In this document: positions 26,240-33,866 of the stretch, one piece after another
How the letters are laid out: every line of letters starts with the position of its first letter
Numbering within the stretch: position 1 is the first letter of the stretch
Origin: Sphingomonas pokkalii
Lineage (GTDB): Bacteria; Pseudomonadota; Alphaproteobacteria; Sphingomonadales; Sphingomonadaceae
DNA: 64,000 nucleotides
NCBI RefSeq assembly: GCF_003096275.1
Contig: NZ_QENQ01000001.1
Coordinates: forward strand, 1,189,144 to 1,253,143
Reading direction: 5' to 3'
The notes under the pieces: model-generated
What the model saw: the letters and a program-made list of their open reading frames with translations, nothing else
Told to the model about the DNA's origin: nothing
Databases searched by the model: none
Made by a program: the position numbers and the translations under genes

Positions 26240-26386
26240 TTAGGGGTTGGAGTACCAAGCCGAGAAGCTTGCCGCGCCGCCCTCGACCATGTCGAGGTGT
26301 GCGCGCATCAGCTCAGACATCTCACTCGGATTTGCCGAGTTTTCTTCGGTGACCGAATTTTCGGGAAGATCGTGCGTGGGATTCAT
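26240..26386 (-). CDS. RiPP precursor peptide with Gly-Gly leader site
   Basis: This 48-aa peptide starts at an ATG behind an ideal ribosome site (GAAGGAGGT, 4-nt spacing). The leader is acidic and polar (ELMRAHLDMVEGG at residues 25-37), as in double-glycine leaders recognised by C39 peptidases. The core after Gly37 is AASFSAWYSNP, with Phe41, Trp44, Tyr45 and Asn47. Y-S-N, W-Y-S and F-S-A fit the three-residue aromatic-x-x pattern crosslinked by triceptide maturases. The frame extends 34 codons further up, but without a comparable start. It is the first gene of the 18.75-26.4 kb operon. The product identity is inference from context and from this pattern. Confidence 0.82.
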   Translation of the reverse strand: MNPTHDLPENSVTEENSANPSEMSELMRAHLDMVEGGAASFSAWYSNP

Positions 26387-26390
26387 TGCT

Positions 26391-26399
26391 ACCTCCTTC
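26391..26399 (-). promoter_or_regulatory. Near-perfect Shine-Dalgarno of precursor gene
   Basis: GAAGGAGGT lies 4 nt before the precursor ATG. It is the strongest ribosome site seen in the operon and decides the start against the longer frame. It fits high-level expression of a substrate peptide. Confidence 0.85.
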
Positions 26400-26543
26400 A
26401 CTAATGAAACCGATTCATCGAGAACGAGAGACAATTCACATCGACTCGGTTCTTTCGATACCGGCAATTCATAATCCCACGATTCCAATAACTATCAAGT
26501 AGTCTGACCAATGTCTTCTAAAATAACCTTATTAACTTCAAGA

Positions 26544-26565
26544 TTTGGAGCATTACCACTCCAAA
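26544..26565. promoter_or_regulatory. Inverted repeat upstream of precursor gene
   Basis: TTTGGAG and CTCCAAA flank 8 bp in the AT-rich 197-bp control region between the precursor and an IS5 fragment. It may be an operator for the RiPP operon; the regulator is unknown. Confidence 0.4.
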
Positions 26566-26583
26566 ATATCGTTCACTAAAATT

Positions 26584-26745
26584 GGCTCAGGGCGCATTGA
26601 TTGCGCCGGGAGAGGACGATTGCGGCGATACAGATCGCGGACATGAATGTGGGCGCAACGGTCGTATCGGGTATGGATGCGGCGCCGGTCGTTGAGTTTC
26701 CCCAACATGTTTTCGATCCTGTGGCGCTGGCGGTAGGGCCTGTGT
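26584..26745 (-). mobile_element. IS5-family element 3' fragment (copy B)
   Basis: It begins with the same terminal sequence GGCTCAGGGCGCATTG as copies A and C. On the minus strand it encodes the broken transposase end (RKHVGETQ and following). It stops matching copy C at about 26745. The next 147 bp up to the tolC-like gene hold nothing I recognise. It separates the RiPP operon from the efflux operon. Confidence 0.75.
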
Positions 26746-26892
26746 CAGAGCATGGTGACCCGGATTGCGAGGCATGGAAAGGAGGCGCGGGAACGCATCT
26801 CAATCGTCAAAGCACGGGAGATGCCCAAGCACCCGGGTGGAGGCGATGCGTCAATGCGGTCGAACCACCGCTGCTTGGTACAACAAGCTTGC

Positions 26893-28140
26893 CTATTGAT
26901 ACGCAGCCTCGTCCAATTGCCCCGTCGCGCGCAGAAGCGCCGCTTGCGCCACCAGCACGTTGGCACGTGACGAGGCGACTGCCAATTGCGCCGCACGGAA
27001 GCTTTGATCTGCGACGAGAAGGTCGATCGTTGAGCGAAGACCGAAGCCATATTCGGCACGGACGCCCTTCAGTGCGATGTCCGCTGCGTCGAGCCCTTCC
27101 ATACTTGCCCGCAAGCGCAGTTGCGCGGCAGTAACCGCTGCCCATCCGGCATCGACTGCTCGCAAGGCCTCGCGTTCGGCCGCGTCGGCTTGGAAATGCT
27201 CCGCGCGCGCGCCCGCCTCGGCTTGGCGAACGCGGGAGGAAACCAAGCCGCCGGTCAACAATGGCAGCCTAAAGGCTATGCCGATCGCCGCCGCCGACCG
27301 GTATCCGTGCACTTCACGGTCCACGAGCCGGGCGCCGCCGCCATAGCTGCCCGCCAGATCGATCGATGGTGCCCGCTCTGCGCGTGCCTGATCAACTCGT
27401 GCCGCCGCGGCTTCAAGCACGCGTCGTTGCTGGAGCAGCAAGGGGTTGGCCGCCTTTGCCGCTTCGCGCGCTGCCGCACGCGTGGCCGGCAACGCGACGG
27501 GCGGGGGAACGTCTGCGGACAGGGTGCCGGCATCTTGCCCCACGGCGGCGCGATAGGCGGCGGCGGCTGTGGCCAGAGCGCCTTCCGCGTCCGCAAGGTT
27601 CGCAACCACGGTTGCGCGTTGCGCCTTCAGTTGCGCAATGTCGGTGAGGGTCGCCTTGCCCAGATCGAAACGAGATTTCGCTTCCGCTACCTGACGATCG
27701 AGTCGCTCGATGCCGACCCTTGCCACCTCGACTGCCTGTTGATTATAGAGAAGCGCCGCGTAGGCGGCTACGACGTCCTCGAGAACCGCGGCCTCGGTAT
27801 CCCGCAGCCCTTCGGCGCCAGCCGCGACGTCACCGGTTGCCGCGCGGACCGCCGACGCTACCCGCCCGCCAGTCCAGATCGGTAATACGGCACCGATTCT
27901 GGCAGACGCGGAACTTCCATAGGTGAACCGGTCGTATCCCGTATCGCCCGTTGAGTTGATAACGGGCCGCCCGGCCGCTCGGGCTTGTTCCGGTGCTTCG
28001 GCTAGGGCTTCTTGCCGTGCCCGGGCAGCGGCAAGTTGCGGATTGCTTTCGTAGGCCGCCGCGATCGCCTCGCGCAGCGTCTGCGCCGGTGCCGGACCGG
28101 CGAGCACCAGGGAAGACGCCATTATGAGCCACTTAATCAT
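26893..28140 (-). CDS. TolC-family outer-membrane efflux protein
   Basis: The 415-aa protein starts with a signal peptide (MIKWLIMASSLVLAGPAPAQ). Two repeated coiled helical hairpins rich in Ala, Arg and Gln follow, for example ESNPQLAAARARQEALAEAPEQ near the start and LLVADQSFRAAQLAVASSRANVLVAQAALLRATG at the end, as in TolC/OEP proteins. It would form the outer-membrane channel of the MacAB-like pump encoded just upstream. Its ATG overlaps the permease stop in ATGATTAA. The longer frame would need an upstream start inside the permease gene with no signal peptide, so 28140 is chosen. Confidence 0.88.
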   Translation of the reverse strand: MIKWLIMASSLVLAGPAPAQTLREAIAAAYESNPQLAAARARQEALAEAPEQARAAGRPVINSTGDTGYDRFTYGSSASARIGAVLPIWTGGRVASAVRAATGDVAAGAEGLRDTEAAVLEDVVAAYAALLYNQQAVEVARVGIERLDRQVAEAKSRFDLGKATLTDIAQLKAQRATVVANLADAEGALATAAAAYRAAVGQDAGTLSADVPPPVALPATRAAAREAAKAANPLLLQQRRVLEAAAARVDQARAERAPSIDLAGSYGGGARLVDREVHGYRSAAAIGIAFRLPLLTGGLVSSRVRQAEAGARAEHFQADAAEREALRAVDAGWAAVTAAQLRLRASMEGLDAADIALKGVRAEYGFGLRSTIDLLVADQSFRAAQLAVASSRANVLVAQAALLRATGQLDEAAYQ

Positions 28141-30544
28141 GCCGCAGCGCCCATGACGGCGCCGCTCTGCTGGCACGTAGCGCCTGACCGATTACCGTCA
28201 GAACAGCAATGCCGATCGCAAATAGCGTCGCGCCGATGAAATAGAGCGGTGACAATGCGATCCGGTCTTCAAATCCGGCGAGCCAGGTCCGCATCGCCAA
28301 GAAGGCCAGGGGCCACGCAATGAGATTGGCGATCAGCACCGGTCGCATAAATTGGCCGACCAACAGCTTCACTATATCTGGCGATGAGGCGCCAAGGACC
28401 TTGCGGATACCGATTTCCTTAATGCGCCGTTGGGTGTTGAACGAGGCGAGCCCCCATAGCCCGACAACACCGATTAGAACGGCAAGGCCTGCGCCGATCC
28501 CGAATAGGCGTGCGGCACGGTCATCGGCTTCATAGAACAGGTCCAGTCGCCTATCGGCGGTTTCGCCCGCGAACGGCACTTGCGGTGCGGTGCGCCGCCA
28601 TATCTGCTGTGCTGCGGCAACGATGCTGCGCGGATCTCCGGAGAACCGAACGGTCGCGACAGCACCTGACGACAAATCTCGTCGAAAAAGATAATAGGTC
28701 GCATCATTGGGCAAACGTGGCGAAAAGAAGCGCATATCGTCGATCACGCCGATGATCGTACGCGGTTCGTCGCCGCCGACCGTTTTGCCGATCGCGTCCT
28801 CTGGCGAGCGGAAGCGCAAGGTGCCGACGGCCCGACGGTTGATGACGATGTTCTGTCCATCGCTCTTCGCGCGATTCGTCATGTCGTCACCGCCATGCGC
28901 ATCGTCGAAGACGCGGCCTGCAAGCAGGCGTGCGCCGTACACGTCGAAGAAACCAGCGCCCGTGGTGATCTTGCGCAGGGAGGGCCCTTTGCCGGGGACG
29001 CCCGGAAGGGGAACGTTGATGCTGCTGTCACTTCCGCTGCCACCGGCTGCACTGTCCGCGATCGCCACGCCGGTCACGCCAGGGATGCGGCGAATGGAGG
29101 CGAGCAGGGCTCGTCCGCGTGCATCATCGATCTGTTCGTTTCTGAATGAACGGATGATTAGCAATCCGTCGCGTTTAAAGCCCAGATCAGACTGCCGGAC
29201 ATGTCGAATCTGCGCGACCAGCACGCTGGTGGCGATTATGAATGCGATGGCCAAGCTGAACTGGAACACGACCAGCGTCTCGCGTATCCGCGTGCCCGTA
29301 CGCCCGCCACCCGGAGTGCGCGCTGACGCTAGCACTGCCGCTGCTGAAAAGCGGGACAACATTATTGCCGGATAGAAGCCAGCAATAGTTCCTCCAATCA
29401 CTATCAACGCTAAAAGCACTGGAACGGCTATTGTGTATGGAATGCTCAACGATAAACCACCTGCTGCGTTTATAAGTGGCAGGCTGAGTTCGGAGAGTAT
29501 TAGACCGACGAGTGCCGCTATCGCGACAGTCAGCATGGATTCACCCATAAACTGCCGTATCAAGGTAGATCTGTGTGCCCCCAGCACCTTGCGCATTGCC
29601 ACTTCTCTGGATCGGAGCCCAGCGCGCGCTGTCGCGAGGTTTATATAGTTAACGATTGCGATAAGAAACGCCAAGAATCCAACTAGTCCGAGTGTCACCA
29701 CTTGCATTTTTTTGCTAGAACTTGCCTGCCCCTCTGGCTCCAAGTGCACGCGATCCAGGGGCAACAGCGCCAAGCGGAATCTTGCTGAAGGATTTTCTCC
29801 CAGATCAGCGACACCGCGGCGATCTACAAAGGGCTTCAGTTTACCGGCAAAGGCGCGGGCTGCAGCTGGATCATCAAAGCGCAAATACGTCTCGAGAGAG
29901 CGATTCCCCCAGTGAAACCAAGATTCGTCGGACGTAATATTGGGGAGAAGTATCAATATGCTGTAATCAAAATCGCTGTTCTTGGGTAAATCGCGAAAGA
30001 CGCCGGTAACACGGAAGGACGCGGGAGTGCCCCTCACGATCGTCATGGTCTGACCGATGGGATCAGTTCCGCCGAAATATTTATGCGCCGTGCTTTCACT
30101 GATCACGACGGCAGTTGGCGCCCTCAGGGCACGCTTGCCGTCCCCGCGGATCATCGGCAGATCGAAAACTTCGAAGAAGGATGGATCTACTTGGGCCAAC
30201 GACTCAGACGTGGCAACCCCATCACGAAGAACACTTCCAGGGCCGCTTCGAATGCGCGTGCCTACAATATCAGGAAAATCCTCCTTAAGCTGCTCGAAAA
30301 GACTGCCCATCGTGGAGTTGTACGCACCGTCCTGCGGGCTGCCCGGCGTATTCCATACGCTTTGCACGACATAGATCTTATGATGATCCGGCAGCCATTT
30401 CTCGTAGCTCGTTTCGAACCGCACATAGAGAGCGAGCACGAAGAACACCGCGATTCCAACTGCCAGACCGCCGATATTGAGCACGGCATAGAATTTATGG
30501 CGTGTCAGCGAACGATAGAGCGAGGTTAGAGCGAAATAGTTCAT
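28133..30544 (-). CDS. MacB/FtsX-type ABC transporter permease
   Basis: The 803-aa inner-membrane permease has two FtsX/MacB_PCD units. The first spans about residues 1-420: helix 1 LNIGGLAVGIAVFFVLALYV, a periplasmic domain with VVISESTAHKYFGGTDPIG, then three helices. The second spans about 430-800 and ends with KEIGIRKVLGASSPDIVKLL and three helices. This is the tandem arrangement of large ABC permeases for peptides, antibiotics or lipids. The ATPase is encoded 10 bp upstream as a separate protein. Co-location with the RiPP operon suggests export or self-protection, which is inference. Confidence 0.9.
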   Translation of the reverse strand: MNYFALTSLYRSLTRHKFYAVLNIGGLAVGIAVFFVLALYVRFETSYEKWLPDHHKIYVVQSVWNTPGSPQDGAYNSTMGSLFEQLKEDFPDIVGTRIRSGPGSVLRDGVATSESLAQVDPSFFEVFDLPMIRGDGKRALRAPTAVVISESTAHKYFGGTDPIGQTMTIVRGTPASFRVTGVFRDLPKNSDFDYSILILLPNITSDESWFHWGNRSLETYLRFDDPAAARAFAGKLKPFVDRRGVADLGENPSARFRLALLPLDRVHLEPEGQASSSKKMQVVTLGLVGFLAFLIAIVNYINLATARAGLRSREVAMRKVLGAHRSTLIRQFMGESMLTVAIAALVGLILSELSLPLINAAGGLSLSIPYTIAVPVLLALIVIGGTIAGFYPAIMLSRFSAAAVLASARTPGGGRTGTRIRETLVVFQFSLAIAFIIATSVLVAQIRHVRQSDLGFKRDGLLIIRSFRNEQIDDARGRALLASIRRIPGVTGVAIADSAAGGSGSDSSINVPLPGVPGKGPSLRKITTGAGFFDVYGARLLAGRVFDDAHGGDDMTNRAKSDGQNIVINRRAVGTLRFRSPEDAIGKTVGGDEPRTIIGVIDDMRFFSPRLPNDATYYLFRRDLSSGAVATVRFSGDPRSIVAAAQQIWRRTAPQVPFAGETADRRLDLFYEADDRAARLFGIGAGLAVLIGVVGLWGLASFNTQRRIKEIGIRKVLGASSPDIVKLLVGQFMRPVLIANLIAWPLAFLAMRTWLAGFEDRIALSPLYFIGATLFAIGIAVLTVIGQALRASRAAPSWALRHD

Positions 30545-30554
30545 CGTCTGGCCC

Positions 30555-31232
30555 TCAAATCATGCGCAGAGCGGATGCGACGATGCGGCCATCGAGCATG
30601 TCTATGCGGCGCTTCGCCATATCGGCATGGCTCGGGGAATGGGTAACCATCACGATGGTCGCGCCCTCTGCGTTGAGGCCGGTGAGGATGTTCATCACCT
30701 GCTCGCCGTTCGCGGTGTCGAGATTGCCGGTTGGCTCGTCGGCGAGGATCAGCTTTGGATCGCCGACGATGGCGCGGGCGATGGCGGCGCGCTGCTGCTG
30801 ACCGCCCGACAGCTGGTGCGGGAAGTGGCGGGCGCGGTGGGCGATACCGACCTTGTCCATTGCCGATGTGACCCGCGCCTTCCGGTCGCCGGCGTCCTTG
30901 CGATAGGCGAGACCGAGTGCGACATTCTCCTCGATGGTCAACTCGTCAATGAGGTTGAAGCTCTGGAACACGAAGCCGAGCGTTGCGCCCCGGAATTTCG
31001 CCAGTTCCCTCTCATCCAGTGATGCCAGATCGCGGTCGCCGAAAAAGTAGCGCCCGCCGGTCGGTCGATCGACCGTGCCGAGTGTGTTGAGCAATGTCGA
31101 TTTGCCGCAGCCGGAGGGGCCCATGATGGCAAGGAATTCGCCAGGCGCCACATGGAGATCGATATCGGCGAGTGCGGTCGTCTCGACCTCGTCGGAGACG
31201 TAGCGGCGCTGGATTTTCTCGAGGCGAATCAC
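30555..31232 (-). CDS. ABC transporter ATP-binding protein (MacB/LolD type)
   Basis: The 225-aa ATPase has Walker A GPSGCGKST, Q-loop FQSFNLIDELT, signature LSGGQQQR, Walker B LILADEPTGNLD and H-loop VTHS. Length and the EPTGNLD ending are those of the LolD/MacB/FtsE group that powers FtsX-type permeases. It lies between the adaptor gene (12 bp) and the permease gene (10 bp) in one minus-strand operon. Confidence 0.93.
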   Translation of the reverse strand: MIRLEKIQRRYVSDEVETTALADIDLHVAPGEFLAIMGPSGCGKSTLLNTLGTVDRPTGGRYFFGDRDLASLDERELAKFRGATLGFVFQSFNLIDELTIEENVALGLAYRKDAGDRKARVTSAMDKVGIAHRARHFPHQLSGGQQQRAAIARAIVGDPKLILADEPTGNLDTANGEQVMNILTGLNAEGATIVMVTHSPSHADMAKRRIDMLDGRIVASALRMI

Positions 31233-31244
31233 GGAGCTTCCCTT

Positions 31245-32531
31245 TCAGCGGATGTTGAGGATGTCGCCCTTCACGGCCGACATATTGCTGGTGACGATGC
31301 GCTCGCCCGGCCGGAGGCCGGAGAGAATTTCGACCTGTTCGGGATTGCGGCGCCCGGTCTTCACGGCGCGACGGCGGGCGTGGGAACCGTCGGGGTCGAG
31401 AACGAAGGCCGAGGTGCCGCCGCCAGCCTCGAGCCAGCCGCCGACCGGCGCAACCAGTGCGGTCGCAGTGCTGCCGAGGGTGATGCGGATGTCCAGGGTC
31501 TGACCGCGGTTCAAGCCCGCGGGTGGCGTACCGTCGAACGTCAGCTCGACGCGGAAACGCCCGTCCGTCACCGCGGGCAGTACCTTCGAAACCGTCAATG
31601 CGACGCTGTCCGCCGTCCGCGCTCTTTGGCCAACGGCGACGCGGCCTAGATAATATTCGTCGACATCCGCGATCAGCTTCCAAGAGCCTTCGCTATCGAC
31701 TTGTCCCGCAGGATCGCCTGGCTTCAGGGTCTGGCCCGGCTGGAGGATGAAGTTGGTGAGACGACCTGCCATCGGCGCGCGAATGACGAGTGCGTCTAGC
31801 CCGGCGCGCACCGCAGCGAGATTGCGCTCGAGTCGCCCGCGCGTATCGTTGAGGCGACTGCCTTGGGTGGCGGTGATGCGCGCCTCGGCAGCGCCGCCTG
31901 ACTGGAGTTGGGAAACGCGTTTCTCCTGATAGGCGACTTCCTCCGCATAGCTCTTGACCCCGGCATCGGACAGGAAGCCTTGGTCGTGCAGTTGCTGGCG
32001 GATGCCCAGCTCGCGGCGTGCCTTGATAAGATCGTAGTTGGCTTGGGCGATCTGACCGGCGCGGTCGAGGCGATTGCGCTCGATCCCCAAATTCTCGCCG
32101 GCGACGCCCCCGAGCTGGCTGGCGATCTGCGCCTCGCGGGTCAGCACGTCGAGCTTGAGCGTCGGGTTGGCGAGCGTCGCCAGCGGCTCGCCCTCGGCGA
32201 CCATGACGCCGTCCTGGACGACGAGCTTCTCGACCTGGCCACCGGCGAGTACCCCGACCAGCGTAGTGACTCGCGGCGCAATGGTAGCGCGGACGGGAAG
32301 GTAATCGGCAAAAGGCGCACGGATTACCGCGTTGATCTCGATGTCGGTGCCGACGACGTTGGTCGAACCGGTTGCGGGGATCAGACGCCAGATCGCGATC
32401 GCAACGGCGACAACCGCCAGCGGCACCAGTACGGCGCGCCGCCGCCACCAAGGGGCACGCGACCGCGTGACCCTGCGGTCCATCGCTGCACCGGAAGCGC
32501 TAGTTGCGTGCATCGGCTGTTCGGTCATCAT
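31245..32531 (-). CDS. HlyD/MacA-type periplasmic adaptor
   Basis: The roughly 428-aa protein has a short cytosolic tail, one membrane helix (AVLVPLAVVAVAIAIWRLIP) and a periplasmic adaptor. The adaptor includes a biotinyl-lipoyl half domain (GGQVEKLVVQDGVMVAEGEPLATL), a coiled hairpin (about 130-250), a second lipoyl half (IRAPMAGRLTNFILQPG) and beta-barrel domains. It would join the FtsX permease to TolC. The ATG pair at 32529-32531 and the next codon is the likeliest start; no strong ribosome site is visible, and the frame is open to 32627. First gene of the efflux operon, divergent from the two-component genes. Confidence 0.85.
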   Translation of the reverse strand: MMTEQPMHATSASGAAMDRRVTRSRAPWWRRRAVLVPLAVVAVAIAIWRLIPATGSTNVVGTDIEINAVIRAPFADYLPVRATIAPRVTTLVGVLAGGQVEKLVVQDGVMVAEGEPLATLANPTLKLDVLTREAQIASQLGGVAGENLGIERNRLDRAGQIAQANYDLIKARRELGIRQQLHDQGFLSDAGVKSYAEEVAYQEKRVSQLQSGGAAEARITATQGSRLNDTRGRLERNLAAVRAGLDALVIRAPMAGRLTNFILQPGQTLKPGDPAGQVDSEGSWKLIADVDEYYLGRVAVGQRARTADSVALTVSKVLPAVTDGRFRVELTFDGTPPAGLNRGQTLDIRITLGSTATALVAPVGGWLEAGGGTSAFVLDPDGSHARRRAVKTGRRNPEQVEILSGLRPGERIVTSNMSAVKGDILNIR

Positions 32532-32578
32532 GACGACACTGTCACTGTCCGTCGTCGAAGAATCTAACGCATTGTTAT

Positions 32579-32594
32579 AAAAGAATGTTCTTTT
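32579..32594. promoter_or_regulatory. 16-bp dyad between efflux operon and response regulator
   Basis: AAAAGAA and TTCTTTT are perfect arms around TG in the 126-bp divergent control region. It is a good candidate site for the regulator encoded at 32658, acting on either promoter. No clear -24/-12 sigma-54 promoter was recognised. Confidence 0.5.
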
Positions 32595-32657
32595 TCGAGC
32601 GCTACCAACCACCAAACTGGGTTGCACAATCTGTCCGGAACTGGGCAGTCTCAGAAC

Positions 32658-33866
32658 ATGTCAAGTGCATGGAATGTGCTGTTGGTCGAGGATGATTCGA
32701 CCGTCGCGCGTGCCACCGAGATTCTTTTTCGTCTTGCCGGCCACCGTCTCACGATCGCGGCCGATCCCACGGCTGCATATTCACTACTCGCGCGCCATCG
32801 CTACGATGTGATCCTGCTCGACATGAACTTCGTCCCAGGCATGTCTAGTGGCGAGGAGGGACTGGCCTGTATCGCTCGAATCATGGCCGATGACGCGGAT
32901 GCACGGGTGATCGTGATCACCGCTCATAGCGGTATCCGAATCGCCGTTGCCGCCATGCAGGCGGGCGCGCGCGACTTTCTGATGAAGCCGTGGCGAAAGG
33001 ATGATCTGTTCGCCAAATGCGCGGCGGTGATCGCCCAGACGAGCGAGGGGGGGGGCAGCAGGCGGGACGCACCCCGCCCTACCGCCAGCACGATTCTCGG
33101 CGATTCCGCGGGTATCGAACAAGTTCGGGCATTGGTGCGTCGGGTCGGGCCGACGGCGGCAAGCGTGTGCGTTACCGGTCCGTCAGGTTCGGGGCGTACG
33201 CTGGTCGCGAATGCGATCCACGCAGCATCTGCAGATGCTGCCGTCAAAGCGGTGCGGATCGACCTGCGCGATTCGGAACAATGGCAGGCGCTCAACGCCG
33301 AGAGCGGTACCGTCATCCTGCGCTATCCGGATCAACTCGCGCCCGTCGCCCAGGCGCGGTTGGCGGATCGGCTGCTGCCGGGGCTGCGCTGTATCGGGAT
33401 CGCCGACGATGTGGCTACCCTGTCCCCTGCGCTGCGCCGGCGCCTGGCGACCGTTGAAATCGCGATACCGCCGCTTGCGCAGCGTCGCGGGGATGCCGTG
33501 ATCCTTGCCCGCCACTTCGCCTTGGCCGCAGGCGAGGCCTATGGCCGCGGCCCGGTCCGGCTCAGCCCAGCCGCCGAGGCAATGGTCATCGTTTCCGACT
33601 GGCCCGACGAGGTACGCGGGCTAGCGGCGGCGATCGAGCGGGCCGCCTTGCTATCCAATGACGGCATGATCGACGCCGCCGCGATCCGTCCTATCTCTAG
33701 CAATACCGGGCCGGCCCCGACGCCTGCCCTTAGCCTCAACGATGCCGAGCGGCTGATGATCGAGGCCGCGCTTAAGGAGCATCGCTACAACGTCTCGCGT
33801 GCCGCGTCAGCGTTGGGGATCAGCCGCGGCACGCTCTACCGCCGCATGGCGCAGCATGGCCTCTAG
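32658..33866 (+). CDS. NtrC-like response regulator with degenerate ATPase domain
   Basis: The 402-aa protein has a receiver domain (Asp55 in VILLDMNF, Lys in FLMKPWRK), a central AAA+-like domain (about 150-330) and a Fis-type helix-turn-helix (NVSRAASALGISRGTLYRRM). The central domain is worn. Walker A reads GPSGSGRT with Arg for Lys, the Walker B region GTVILRYPDQ lacks the acidic pair, and the GAFTGA loop that contacts sigma-54 is absent. It should therefore bind DNA and control sigma-70-type promoters without ATP-driven sigma-54 activation. The ATG at 32658 fits the receiver start. It overlaps the histidine kinase gene by 11 bp. Confidence 0.88.
   Translation: MSSAWNVLLVEDDSTVARATEILFRLAGHRLTIAADPTAAYSLLARHRYDVILLDMNFVPGMSSGEEGLACIARIMADDADARVIVITAHSGIRIAVAAMQAGARDFLMKPWRKDDLFAKCAAVIAQTSEGGGSRRDAPRPTASTILGDSAGIEQVRALVRRVGPTAASVCVTGPSGSGRTLVANAIHAASADAAVKAVRIDLRDSEQWQALNAESGTVILRYPDQLAPVAQARLADRLLPGLRCIGIADDVATLSPALRRRLATVEIAIPPLAQRRGDAVILARHFALAAGEAYGRGPVRLSPAAEAMVIVSDWPDEVRGLAAAIERAALLSNDGMIDAAAIRPISSNTGPAPTPALSLNDAERLMIEAALKEHRYNVSRAASALGISRGTLYRRMAQHGL

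Noticed and set aside
26752..26970. Small ORFs between IS5 copy B and the tolC-like gene
   Set aside because: They overlap the tolC-like 3' end in other frames and show no conserved feature; the 147-bp gap is left unassigned.
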